From Nannizziopsis barbatae (Eukaryota; Ascomycota; Eurotiomycetes; Onygenales; Nannizziopsiaceae): 64,000 nucleotides of DNA. Below, piece by piece: positions 1-12,284 of the stretch; position 1 is the stretch's first letter, and every line of letters begins with the position of its first letter. The translations under genes were made by a program, and so were the position numbers. The stretch lies in the NCBI GenBank assembly GCA_014964245.1, contig JACVYH010000001.1:3864001-3928000 (forward strand). Reading direction: 5' to 3'. The notes below the pieces were generated by a model. It saw nothing but the letters and a program-made list of their open reading frames with translations, made no database searches and was not told the DNA's origin.

Positions 1-1338
1 TTGAGTTAGTTAGACAGATATTTTGTAGCACGCAAGGAAATGAGAATCTGGCATGATTGGAGTTTGGTATCTGGGAGTCGGCAGCGTATCAGACGTGAGT
101 TGTATCGACGATGGCGAGATAACTAAACACCCATCCGCCAAGTCGAGGATTTTTGACTCCCGGCTTTTATCATTGATTTCGAATCCTATTTTGCTAAACG
201 AGGACCTTCGGAAAGTCTAGAGCTTGCTTGTCGGAAGAAAATGGGGGTCTTGCCAGCTCCTAGTCGCTAGATCCCTGTTCGACCCATGGATCCTGACTCC
301 ATGGCCCATGGGGTATCACCGTCCGCTATCTTCAACCCTCCAGAATTCATGGAGAGGTGATATGTAGATAAGGAGAAGAAGATAATAATGTGTGCGAAAA
401 GAGGTATCCGGCTCATAAATAATTATCAAATCCCTCTTCTTGTTCTGCTTCCTCTTCTCCCTCTTTTTCCTACTTCTTCTGGCAAGCGTTCACAGCGTAG
501 GAACTGGAACCCAAACAACATTTTCTGGAATAATAAACTAGGGATCGTGAAGCGATAAACTGACTTCATTTGCCTATTGTGCGTACGCTAATCAGGGCGA
601 GACTCGAGAGCTTTTTCTTTTCCGAACATTTGCTAGGCAGCGCAGGGATCGACCTCACAGAAACACGTTTTGTTAGGCAAGTTCAGAATTGTTTAGCGTG
701 TTCTCCTTGCAGGGCCGCGACCGAGTTCTCCACCCCGCCACCACTCGGCATACGGGCTAAAGAGGAAAAGGATATCGCAGAGAAGATTTCTCTCTCTCAC
801 GCTTGTCTCGCTTGGAGGGGTTAGCAGGAGAGGGGAAGAGAGCAAAACTAGAGCTATCACAACCGAGTTTCGCTGTTATCGGTGATATATTTGATGTCCG
901 AAAACATTTCTTTCGGCTCTGATCGGTTCCTTGTTGACTCTCAGATAACTAAGTACTACCTTGAGAGCTTGTTGCAAAGGAAGCTCTGGCAGTGGAGCGA
1001 CAAGAGAAATTTTTAACGACAACTTCCTCTGAGAACAGACTGCAATTGGTCTTGTACTCGAAAACTTTTTACTTCTTGCTTTTGAAATACCCGAAAATCG
1101 CCTCCGATATCTTGGAGAATTGATTAGTTACTATCAACGCCTCAAAATCCCCGCGCTTCGGCGGCCTTCCGCCTCCCAGGTACATACATATTGTACTCGC
1201 TCAGTGCCTGACTCATTTGCATTGTGGATTTTGGATTCTTAAAGAAGACATTGCCAATTCGAACAGCGATTTATCGTCGCACTCTCCTGTGAATGTTTAG
1301 ACTGTTTCCCTCCAGCCTGCACTACTTGTCCCGACGAG
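1..1338. other. Upstream region of the Reg1-like gene
   Basis: No protein-coding gene is convincing here. A polypyrimidine stretch at about 430-480 follows an AT-rich patch (about 415-430), which is the usual look of a fungal promoter. The 84-codon open frame at 570-824 lacks an ATG start and resembles no family I know. Much of the part after about 500 is probably 5' leader of the gene starting at 1339. Confidence 0.4.
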
Positions 1339-2965
1339 ATGTCGCCGCTCTATGGCCGATCAAGGCGAAAATCTATCGGTTATCAGTATGAATTCTCTGA
1401 GGGCCAGCCTGGCAACCTTCCCACGAACTCTCAGCCCTTAAATCGAGTCAGCACATACTCATATTGCGAGGCTCAACAAGTCTGGATTCCGGTCGATATA
1501 GATCCAAACCTAGAGGGTTCTGGTTCCACTGAATGCATGGTCTCAAAAAGCGACATATTAGAAGATGAATGGGCATTTCCTGACTATGGTGGAGAAGCCT
1601 ACAGTTCGGAGGAGGAAGACCTTTCGGACAACTCGTCTGCCCGGGAGGACGATTTGTTGATGCCTAAAACGGCGGGCGATGACAGTATCCTGGAAATAAG
1701 ACCACAAAGACAAGTGGATTACTACACGTACGCTTGGGACTTACAACATATGATAGCCACATGGAGGTACCTACGGCGGCGTAGAGACATTTACTTCAGG
1801 GGATGGAGAATGGAGAATACCGTGTGGAGACATTGGGCGAAACGGAAATACTGTCTAGGAACCATTTCCCCTACTGATATTGAGTGGTAAGTCGAATTGG
1901 TCCTCATGAATAGCACCGTCGTTAACTTTGAATTAAAGGGACAAAGCAAATGACAACCCCTGGCTATATGGGCCAATCATTGAAGATGAATCCGATATGC
2001 CTGTCGCAGCCCGAAAGATTTGTGCTCCCGTCTCTCCTAACTCAGGTCCAACGTATAAATCCATCCTCAAAAAGCCAACTCCATCAGAAGCTCTCCAGCG
2101 GCATTCCCACTCTGCTGATTCTCTAATCCACCGTGCCAATGTCCTTGTTTTCATGGAGAACATCGACCTTATCGCACCACTCTATCACAACTCCTCGGCG
2201 ATTCCAGCCTCTCCCCTTTATTGCCGGCGCTCACTTAAAGCTGCCGAAGCCACATTATCTATTCCGTCTGGGATATCATCTCCGGTCAGGCGGAAGCATA
2301 TTACCTTCAACAATGTGGTTTCTCAAGCCGCGGTGGTGGATAATGAAGAAGACCGCTCTGAGCGCAAAATTGAGAGTCATTTGGAGGGCAATTACTCCCT
2401 CGCCAAAGAGTTGTGCCTGCTAGATGACGACCTCGAGTCCGATGAGAGTCCCGTCACAATGAAGCCCTTACATTCACCACCACCTTTAACTAGAGAGAGC
2501 TCAAAGAGCAGCTCCAGTAGTGGTGGCACCAGATCCATTATTGCGCTTTTGCCTCCCACCACTATAAATTTCGGGAGCGATATGGACGCAATGGATGATC
2601 CTCACTGCCAATATCCACCTAAGCCTAGACCGGGGCTACTTCGAACATTCTCGATGGACAGTATTGAAACATATACTAAGGATTCAAGCGCCGATGGGCT
2701 CACTGATTGTGAGCATATTGAGTTTGATGCCTCTGACATTGATTTTTTGGATTCCTTTCCTGATGAAAACGAGAAGATTGATGAATTTCACGTTGAGAAC
2801 AGTTGCCAAGAGCGCTGGTTCCTTTCGCCCACCGGAAGCACCACAGATGATATTATTGAACGCGAGATTGACCCTTGCATACACTGGCCTCTACCTGATA
2901 ATTTTGTCGATGTTACAGATACTATTCGAGACCTTGCGCATGTATTTTGGAATGTTGGCTGGTAG
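1339..2965 (+). CDS. Reg1/Hex2-like PP1 regulatory subunit with areA GATA-like (DUF1752) domain
   Basis: Two exons, 1339-1886 and 1939-2965, joined across a 52-nt GTAAGT...AAAG intron, give 524 residues. Residues about 134-183 match the areA GATA-like/DUF1752 domain, with the hallmark RMENTVWRHW. After the junction the protein reads WDKANDNPWLYGP. Residues about 302-306 read KHITF, which fits the protein phosphatase 1 docking consensus, and the context (FNNVVSQAAVVD) resembles the conserved PP1-binding block of yeast Reg1. A basic SILKK motif precedes it and the C-terminal third is Ser/Asp/Glu-rich. By homology the protein would target PP1 (Glc7) in glucose repression signalling. The family assignment rests on motifs remembered, not on a search. 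Confidence 0.75.
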
Positions 2966-3925
2966 CCATCACCAACAACCTTTTATTCCTTGACTCCATT
3001 AAGCCCCAAAAACTCGCTTCATGAGATCATTCTATTCTTTCAACGAGCGTTCCTTGATTTCGAATACTAATATTTGGAGATCCCAGGCGTTGGACATGTA
3101 CAAAGGTTTCAGTGTATTTTTGTTCTTCTTCATGCGCGAAATAGAGCCTACCTATTCAGGTGGCTGGTATTTTTTCTTTTTTTTTGTGATAAAGATGTCC
3201 TTTGGAGTTCTTTTGGTTCCCTTTTGATAGGTTTGATATCTCAAGAGGTTGAATGGTATTGTCGGAAATGTAATGCATCCATTTGGAGTTGTGTGAGTTG
3301 AAAGCAGCTCAGAGATCAGAGCAAATATTCTAGTTGAAAAAGTCCATTGATTATCAGAACAAGTTCTTGAATGAAATTCTTGATCCTCGCTTCTCATATT
3401 TTCCAGTTTTCTCATTACAGACCTCCACAAGATCAGATGAACATTGCCAGGCGGTCACGTGCAGCCTGGAATGGGCTGTAATTTAACTAGTTAGCTCCTG
3501 GTTTTAGGGGTCAAGCTTCAAAGCACTTAGGGCCAGCTGCAGGGGATTTTGGCATGCAGCTTGCAAAGTCGCATCAACAAATTCAGAAAGCCGCTTTGCT
3601 CTACTCCGCGCTTCTCTGTTAACTTGGAGAGGTCGGTGGTAATAGGGAATCTTTTGAGTTCGATTGAGAATGGCTATTGTATCCATTTCCTCAAACCCTC
3701 AATGATGAATTGACTTCGGAGTACAGAGTAAGTATTCGCCAATTCTACCAACACAGGCCATCACCCAGACTTTCTCCAGCCCGCCTTGCTCCGCTATCGC
3801 CCTTGCCCTTTCTGGCTAAACAGTCTACCTTCGTCGCAAGCCTGACCGGAAGAAATACCCCGTACCCGTACCGGATCACGAATCGAACGCGTCCACCAGA
3901 CCCCGCGATCTATTTCCAATTCGCC
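2966..3925. other. Intergenic, about 960 nt
   Basis: This contains the 3' end of the Reg1-like gene and the promoter/leader of the ELMO gene. Short open frames on both strands have no recognisable products. The frame open from 3677 runs into the ELMO start, but its first 83 residues are low-complexity and start without ATG, so I treat it as leader. Confidence 0.4.
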
Positions 3926-6199
3926 ATGGAGACAGTTAACGTGTCGGAGCTGGTGGAAAGGCTAGGTAGCGACGAAGATGCTGTTCGCAAGATGGCTGTC
4001 TTCAAGCTCCAGTCGAACATTGGCGACCCCTCATTTGCGGACGTTTTCATATCCAAGGGTGGGCTGGTTAAGCTGAGGCATTTAGCCATGACGGCGACTG
4101 GGAATACGTTGGCGTACAGTTTAACGTCATTTGCGAGACTGTTGGAAGTAGATAAGGGGTGGGAGGTTGTGGATCAGGAATTCATAGAGAGGGTGGGTGG
4201 CTAACCCTTTGAGATATTCAGAGCCCTTTTGGGTACACCTTATCTGACGATTCCCGCAGATTGTTCAGCTCATTGTCACCCATCCTTTGGTTAATATCTT
4301 GCGTGGCGCCATGTCTATACTGGTATCGATTGTTTCGCACCCACATAGCTCAGGTCGTGCTTCAATATCCGACCAACCAGGCCTCTTTGGATTTCAGGCG
4401 CTCAAGCCGGCAATCACCGTTTATTCACAATTCCTTGAAATGCTCGTTAGCAGGTTATCTTCAGCCGATCATGCACTGTGTGCCAATTCTCTTCAGCTAA
4501 TCAATAGTTTAATGCGAGACTCCATAATGTCCGAAAACGAAAGCGAATGGCCTAAGTTCATTAAGCGGTTGCAGGATTTGGGTGTCATCAGGGCGGTGTA
4601 TGTGCTTATGCAGGGAACCGCACTGCAGGATCTTGCCCAGCCTCTTCTAGAATTCCAATCTCTTACGAAAATTTTGCTGAAAAAGTGGAGAGATCTTGCA
4701 GTGGATCTGGAGAATCCGGAGCATCGCAGGGCACTGAAAGGTATTCATCTTGCAAGTAACCCGGAAAAGCCGGCACAGGAAGGTGAGAAATCTGGGTCGA
4801 GAAGACATAATCCTCACAAATGGAGACGGCTTGGCTTTGACAGTGAAAGCCCTCAATGGGATTTCCACGAGATGGGATTCCTGGGAATGATGGACTTCAC
4901 GGATTTTGTCAGAAGGTACCAGGATCAATTTCAGAAAATGCTTTTGGAGCAATCAACAAGGTACTCAGAGCAAAGATGTCCTCTTGCCAAGGCATCATTA
5001 TCTGTAACTGCGATACTGTATGAGCATTTTGAGATTGACAAGGCCGATTTGGAGGACCCAAAAAGTTATCTCATTTTGGAATCAAGATCGAATCTCGACA
5101 AGATATTTAAGCCGCTGCTCCTCCACTGGCCACGGCTCCACGTTTCTGCGCTGAATGCTTTTTTCCGCTTGTGGAAAGCCACCGGGGCTGAAGTGGAAGA
5201 CTTTTCAAAGATTACCGAATTAGTACGAATCTTGGTTGAATCGGTGGTCGGAGGGGCGACCAGGACCAAAGACATGCATGAAATAGAGGAGGAAATGAAT
5301 GATTTCGAATATCAGCGGCTGCGGGAGCTGCAAATGGAATTGCTAGAACTGACGTATGAAGACGTTTGGGGTCAGCATCTCCATCAAGTTCGGGAAGAGT
5401 TGCATCATGAGGCTTTGCAGTTTGTTAAAGAACAGCGGCTGCGGTGCCTACTACAAGGGGCTTGGTTTCCTATGGAGCCCCCCTCTAAAGGAGAGACGAA
5501 AGCCGCTACAAAACCGGAAACCAAGCGGTCCGGCCCTTCAACTACATATCGATATGCACAGCTCTCACATAATCGGCGATTTCTTCACTACGCTGATTTT
5601 GACTCGATGGACACTGAAATCCCCGATATAGATTCTCTTTCCCATAAAAGTATAATTCTCATGGCATTATACCCAAGAAACCTGCCGCTAACAGATGCTT
5701 AGTTGACCTTAATACCGTATCATCCGTCGTCTCTAATGTTTCTGCGTCATCTGATGATTCCTCCGGCTCCACGATTAAAACTCTTCCGCAACCTTCTTCC
5801 TCGACAAGAATTACGATTCACGGTTTTGCCCATAATCCTTCATCGTCTTCCAACAACCCTCAATCACCATCAAGCTTTAATAAGGATGGCGTAAATCGCC
5901 AGCGCTCAGACACCACTAAGACCAGTAGGACCCAGAAGGAGCTTGTCCTTTTAACGCTCCACCCACAGTCTCACAGCGTTGCGTCGGAGTGGTTGGACGG
6001 CCTTCTGATGCTCTTGAACCAGCAGCCGATAACTGCTGAGACGAATAAACTCATTAACTTGGTGAGCAACTACGGACTCAAAATTCGGCTGCTCAATGTA
6101 CGATTTGATGATGCCACTTTCGTTGGAGAATGTCCAGAGGTCCCTAGCCGTGAAGGTTTAGATGAAGACTATTACTATGATGTTTTTGGCGGGACTTAA
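3926..6199 (+). CDS. LMO1: ELMO/CED-12 family protein (Lmo1-like)
   Basis: Exons 3926-4192, 4260-5649 and 5703-6199 give 717 residues. The N-terminal part is an armadillo-like helical region (LVERLGSDEDAVRKMAVFKLQ). The middle contains the ELMO core (LAKASLSVTAILYEHFEID), and the third exon restores a PH-like C-terminal segment (KIDLNTVSSVVSNV ... WLDGLLMLLNQ) with the short acidic tail DEDYYYDVFGG. The intron 2 acceptor at 5702 was chosen because it is the only nearby AG that restores the PH frame; a GCTAAC branch point lies about 10 nt before it. ELMO proteins pair with DOCK-type exchange factors (Dck1 in yeast) to activate a Rac/Rho5-type GTPase in polarity and mitophagy. Confidence 0.88.
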
Positions 6200-6734
6200 T
6201 TTCTGGAGTGGCCTGAGTTTTCAGTATTTCCATGGCCCAGCATACTTTCCATTCTCTGTCTTGATACCATAATCTATTGCATATAGTCCGCGCTGGCGTA
6301 AATACGTTGGAAGTTTTAGATCATTCATTTATTCAACTACTGCAATTCCTTTACCATCACCAATAACTTATCTTGCCAAGCGTGCATACCGTCTGTTTGA
6401 TTACGTTAACTGCGAGTATGATTGCAATAATGAAGTATCCATTTGCAGTCGCCATTGAGAGATCGGTTTTCGATTTTGTCACAGTTCTTATTAGGGGCTA
6501 GTTAGATGGAATAAGGTTCCATTACTCATCAGGAGACCCTGATTAAACCCCGTTAAACCACATAAAGCCTGGGCTATAATCTACCAATATTTTCAGTAGC
6601 GCCAACGCCTCCCTTTGAGACATCCATTGGTGTGGACGCGACACGGCTTCCTAACCGTTTCCGCATTCCATGATCATTGAAACAACTTGCTAGGACTCGA
6701 TTGAAAGCCAGAGAAATGACTCCCTTTTCTCGGT
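6200..6734. other. Intergenic, about 535 nt
   Basis: Located between the ELMO gene and the Rad24-like gene, both on the plus strand. It holds the terminator of one and the promoter of the other. I see no gene or repeat in it. Confidence 0.4.
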
Positions 6735-9453
6735 ATGATGGCCGCCCCACCCCCCAGAAAGCGGCAGAGGAGACTTAAGGTCCATCCGTTAGGAGAAGAG
6801 GACCCTTCCATAGCGTACTCATGCATGAGTCAAAAGGGCAAGGAAAACCGCGAAACACAATTAGGTACCAGTGGGCATAGAAGCTCCCAAGAAACGCCGC
6901 CAACAGATAAAAATGTTACCCGCAAGCGTCGTCCCAAGCCTCGAGCGACGCAAGTACTTTCTCAAGCTTCGAATGGTTGTGCAGCGTCCCCTGAACCCTC
7001 TCCGACACCCTCCCCCGAGAAACGAAAGGCGCGGAAGAAACCGATCCCTGAAAAATCCAAGTCCCTTCATTCATTCTTTGCCCCTGCATCAGAAGAGCAA
7101 CGATGGAGCAAGATTGTAGATCGCCACACACCGGATGTGGTTGAGGAAATCGAAGAGGTGGAAAGTGAGGAGGATATGCCCAGCTGGACTGGAAGCCGAT
7201 CCGCCGATATCACGATGCGACCCCGTGACATAAAAGGGAGCCAGCTGGACGCAAAGTATTCAACAGACTCTAATTCAGCAACGCAGGCTGCTGACAACAA
7301 CCTGAAGCCTACTAAACGGTTGCCCAAATACCCTGGCCCGAGTATGCAAAGTTTCAACACAACTCCGTCCCCTGGTCAATCAAAACCATGGGCAGAAAGA
7401 TTTGCACCGGTAAATCTTGATGAGTTGGCTGTTCATAAAAAGAAAGTTGTCGATGTACAGAAATGGCTGGCCGATGTCTTTGCTGGGCGGAGTAAACGAG
7501 TACGTCTCCCTAAAACATTTATTGCCTGTATTTGATTTTTGACACTGACAAAGCTAGAGGATTCTTGTTCTTCGTGGGCCCGCTGGCAGTGGAAAGACAA
7601 CAACCATCTCGCTATTGTCGAAGGTTATCGGATATGATATCGTGGAATGGAAAAATACATCAGGGGCAGATTATTCGTCTGCTGGGTACGTATCTATGGG
7701 GGCTCAGTTCGACGATTTTATCGCAAGAGGCGGCAATTTCAACAGCCTCCTCTTAGCAGAGAACACTGCGTCCTCTCCCTCAAACCCTAATTTCAGCGAA
7801 GCAAGCGGATTCTCGAGACATCGAAAACGGGTAATGCTTATTGAAGAGTTTCCATCCTCGTTGACCCAAGGCTCCTCAACACTTTTAGCGTTCAGAGCGA
7901 CCCTTCAACGGTATCTAGCAACAGCTGTGCCGACATTGGGCCTTAAGTATAGGCCTCGAGCCCCCACTATCGAGTCAAGCCCTCCAATAGTCATTATCGT
8001 TTCTGAGACTATGCTCGGGACAGGACCTTCACTGTCGGATAACTTCACTGTTCATAGGCTTTTAGGCCCCGAAATTTCAAATCATCCCAGTGTGAGCGTT
8101 ATAGAGTTTAATCCTGTTGCTCCCACTTTCATAACGAAAGCTATCGACCTCGTTTTAAAGAAAGAAGCGCGCATTTCTAAACGAAGGCGTATTCCAGGTC
8201 ACTCACTAATCAATGAATTTGCTGGAATTGGCGATATTAGAAGCGCTATCGCATCATTGGAATTTCTTTGTCTTTTTGGAGACGAGGATGGCGATTGGAG
8301 CGGAACTTTGGCAGGGCGAATCAAGAAAGGGGCGAAACCAGTGACATTACTTACGGAGATGGAGAAAGAATCATTGATAGCAATTACACACAGAGAATCA
8401 AGCCTTGGACTATTTCACGCTGTTGGCAAGGTTGTATACAACAAGCGGGAGGATCCAATGGCTACACAGGCGCCAGATGCTTCGCTTTATCAGCTTCCTC
8501 AGCCTCCTCAGCATCTCCATCATTTTGCGCGACAAAAGGCCTCACAAGTTTCAATTGATGATCTGATCAATGCGACTGGCACGGACATTCAAACATTTAT
8601 AGCGGCTCTTCACGAAAACTTTGTGCTTTCGTGTGGCACTGATGATTTTACAGATAATTTCACTGACTGTATTGTGGAGTTATCTAATTCAGATATCCTG
8701 GCCCCCGAAAGCCGCAGAACGACACAGTCGACACGATCTGGTGCCGGGTTGGCTCGGTTCTCTTCTCTAGGGGGTGGGATAAGTGTTGACTTGTTGCGTC
8801 AAGACGAGATCAGTTTCCAGGTTGCCGTTCGAGGGCTGTTGTTTTCGCTTCCTCACCCCGTGAAGCGACAAGCGCCTCCAGGGACTCGCGGGGCGGATGC
8901 CCATAAAATGTTTTTCCCGACATCGATGCGATTGTGGCGAACAACTGAAGAGCTCTGCGGCTTGTTAGATGTATGGACTCATCGTATAATGCAACCGTCT
9001 TTATCTAAATTGAGCTCAGACTCTACATCCCGCCTTGGCGGCGTGGAATCTTGGGGAAACCGTCTTAAATCCAGCTTGTCAACGGCTGGAGAAGATGCTC
9101 CTGCTCCGGTCAGATCAATGATGTCGACACAGGAAACACTTCTAGAATACTTGCCGTATCTTAGGCTGATCAAGAAATGCCTCTATTCTGATGATCTCGA
9201 GAAACTGACAAGATTTCGAGGTACGGCTGGACCAAATAATGACCTATCAGACGAAGATATTGGAGCTCTTGAAAGCGGCCAAATCGAGCACTGGGCAACC
9301 GACCCAATCACACGATCACCCCAAAAACGACATAACGCACGAAAGATGCCACCACCTCCTCGTCCACAGTTTGGACGACCCGGTGTGCCTGCGCCTATCA
9401 TTGAAGAAGCAGTAGAAAAGCTTGTCCTTAGTGATGATGATATTGAAGACTGA
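6735..9453 (+). CDS. RAD24: Checkpoint clamp loader Rad24/Rad17
   Basis: Exons 6735-7499 and 7558-9453 (58-nt GTACGT intron) give 886 residues. A basic, disordered N-terminus contains a PIP-box-like stretch (KSLHSFFAP). It leads into the family signature PWAERFAPVNLDELAVHKKKV, followed directly after the intron by Walker A GPAGSGKTT (about residues 262-270). A Walker B-like RVMLIEEFP lies near residue 346. The C-terminus ends in an acidic LSDDDIED tail. Rad24/Rad17 replaces the large RFC subunit and loads the 9-1-1 clamp at DNA damage to activate ATR signalling. Start chosen at the first in-frame ATG; the ATG at 6716 is out of frame. Confidence 0.92.
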
Positions 9454-10007
9454 CATCTTGTGCTTCTTGGCACTTTATCATATTTGAACTATCGACAAAT
9501 ATGGACGCCCGAGAGCAGGATATCATTTGCGAGTTTTGGATCTTCGATAAATAGAAATGTAGTGTGTAGTGGATATCTATCAAAAGACACATGTTGAACT
9601 AAATATTTATTGGATGGAGGACTCATTCATATCTTCTACCTAATCTTTGCCAAATACACGTAAGACACGGGGCTCTCCGTTGCTTGGTCTTTTCGAGCCA
9701 TCAAGGAGGTGGCCTGATATGCGCAGCTCCTGAACTGCTGACTCAGCGGCCTAGATCGCGTTTGAACAGATTCCCGTCCAGACTTCAAGTCGGATCGCAA
9801 TATAATTCCAACAGCTTTGGATTTTAATTCCTGATCATTTCAATTAGCGATTGGTCTTTGGTGCTCCTTTCTCTCGCCTTCTTTCACCTCCCAAGTATCC
9901 TCTCCTCCCGCCTCATCCTCCGCTCGCCCGTTTTCTCGGTCTCACCTTCTTGAACCCGCGGAGTAACCAAAGGGGTTTGAGGCCCCTGAACGACCTCATT
10001 TCTTAGA
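9454..10007. other. Intergenic, about 550 nt
   Basis: Promoter and leader of the UDP-sugar transporter. A pyrimidine-rich stretch at about 9860-9925 lies roughly 100 nt upstream of its start codon. Nothing else supported. Confidence 0.4.
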
Positions 10008-11543
10008 ATGTCCAAAACCACAAATGATGTCGCTCGAGGGAGGAAACGAAATACAAACCCCTCTAATGGATCAGGCAACTTGCCTGATGCTTCGTTAACC
10101 TCTGACAACGGCCAGGTGCACGCTAGGTCAACGTCCGGCATAACCAATGGAACCACAAATGCTACTCCAGGAACCAGGGAGGTTGCGGCTGCTGTTGCCC
10201 ATACTGCCATTCCGGCCTGGCTGAATATTGGGTTTATGTTGGCTCTAATATTTGGAGGTTGTTGTGCTAATGTGAGTATTCCTTACATTGTATCAGCCGC
10301 TTCTAGAGGTATCCCAAGCTCACAAATTGCGAATAGGTTTTCACATTGGAGTCAATTGTTACGTGAGTGGGCTTCGTAATAGCGAATTCCATTTTTTCCA
10401 TTGATTACTGACATATTCTGGATTCTGAAGGGACATGCCACATGCGGGTAAGCATTGGAAATACTTAAATATGCAGAAGGGGCAATTTGCTGATTTTCCT
10501 CAGGTGCCCTTATTACTTTCACCCAGTTTGCCGTTACATCTCTTCTTACTCTCCCAAACGTTTTCTCCTTTGCCGCAGGTCCAGGAGCACTGTTTTTGAA
10601 AACCCGTGGCATCCCGATAACCCAGTGGATAATATTTACGGCATTCTTCACGACGGTCAACTTAATGAACAACTCGGCTTTTCTATTCAAAATCTCCGTA
10701 CCATTACATATAATAATTCGGAGTGCCGGTCCAGTAACATCCATGATTATTGGATACCTATATAACTCAAAAAGATATACCCGCGTTCAAGTGTTTGCTG
10801 TATCCCTACTTTCACTTGGTGTGGTAACTGCTGCGCTCGCGGACGCCAGAGCAAAAGGCAAATCTATTGATGTCAAATTATCGAGCGACCCTGAAGCCTC
10901 ATCCGTGCTAATGATGCTCGGATTTGCGGTTCTAGGTCTTGCAATGATTCTCGGCGCCTTCCAAGGCGTTTATGCTGATCGACTCTTCCAAAAATATGGC
11001 AGAGAACATTGGCGCGAAGGCTTGTTCTACTCGCACGCTCTGTCGCTCTTCACCTTGATACCTACTTATTCAAAGTTCGTTCCTCAGATCAACACGCTCC
11101 GCTCGTCTCCTTCGATACTTGCATCACTGCCAAGTCTCACCCCTAACCCATCAGCACAGCATTTCTCCACCGGATCAAAGTCTACGTTCGGGTCTCTTTA
11201 CGAACCTTTTGTTGTCTCTCTTGTCAACAATCCGTTCCTATTATCAATCCTTTCTCACGTACCCTTGAAATTGGTATATCTTTTGTTAAATGCTTTGACC
11301 CAATTCCTGTGCATTCGCGGTGTTTATCTTCTGAGCGCAAAATCCTCGTCACTAACTGTCACTGTTGTGTTGAATATTCGAAAACTGGTCAGTCTAATTT
11401 TGAGTGTGTATCTGTTTGGCAATCATCTGTCTCAAGGCGTTTTGGTGGGAGCTGGGATAGTGTTTCTTGCCGGTGGAATCTATGCATGGGAAGGCGCTAG
11501 ACTAAGAGCACGACAATTCGCAAAGAAAGAAAAAAGTGGGTAG
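10008..11543 (+). CDS. YEA4: UAA-family nucleotide-sugar transporter (Yea4-like UDP-GlcNAc transporter)
   Basis: Four exons: 10008-10271, 10337-10362 (26 nt), 10431-10447 (17 nt) and 10504-11543, giving 448 residues. The small exons are needed to rebuild the family sequence: CCANVFTLESIVT, then DMPHAGALITFTQF. Hallmarks are KTRGIPITQW, a multi-pass hydrophobic profile (about 8-10 segments), NNSAFLFKISVPLHIIIRS and the C-terminal FGNHLSQGVLVGAGIVFLAGGIYAWEG (first part shown by FGNHLS). Family members exchange UDP-sugars for UMP in ER/Golgi and feed chitin/glycan synthesis. Substrate preference (UDP-GlcNAc versus UDP-Gal) cannot be read from sequence. Confidence 0.88.
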
Positions 11544-12284
11544 ACGACGGATATGGCGTTCTGGTGGGTTGCTGTTATCACCAAGGTCGGGCGTACTCGG
11601 GTACTCTCCACTTTGGCTGCATTTACAATCTGTAAAACCCGTCTGGGCTGCGAGTGATGTTTATAAACTTATGATATTGAGACCATTATACGTGTCTTGA
11701 CTGGAACTAATCTAAAAGTATCCAAGAGATACGGTTCATACTCAGAAGACGTCTAAAACGGAGGAGATTGTTGTTTAAAGAAATGCTTATGCGTGAAACG
11801 GACACTGCCCCGTATTTCCATTTTCCAAGGGGGATAATCGTGCGTATCTGGGAATATATAAAAGTACAGGAGCATAAATACATACATGGACCCATACATG
11901 ACTTTAAATCTTTTCGGAGAGCATTATTTGTCCCTTTTCTGAAATGGAGAGAAGTGTAATGTTTCGCCCTTACCTGGTTAATCTCCACTATTTAAAGCAT
12001 TCTGATATCCTTGGAAAGTGACGCAGAACAAATAAGTAGTGTTGGAGCAGAAAGGCTTGAGCTAGGGGCAAGAATGAAATGGGTTAAACTGGGAAGCTAG
12101 GAGAAAAACCAGTAGATTAAAAATACATCCACCAAAAGAAATCTGGCAACTGAAGAAATGAAATCAAATCTCAGCTCCACAGGAGTTAAATGGGTTTTTG
12201 AAAAATGGCAGCCTCAAAGAAAATTTGATAGTACAGTGAATAAATTGACAGTTCAAAATGCAGTGGGAATGGTGATTACTTCCT
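11544..12284. other. Convergent intergenic, about 740 nt
   Basis: Lies between the 3' ends of the transporter (plus) and Dnm1 (minus). AT-rich, with short open frames on both strands but none with recognisable products. Probably 3' UTRs of both genes. Confidence 0.4.

Noticed and set aside
160..200. TTTCGAATCC resembling a tRNA B box
   Set aside because: No matching A box or cloverleaf could be formed around it.
9884..10210. Minus-strand frame opposite the transporter start
   Set aside because: Antisense shadow without family resemblance; the plus-strand transporter model accounts for the sequence.
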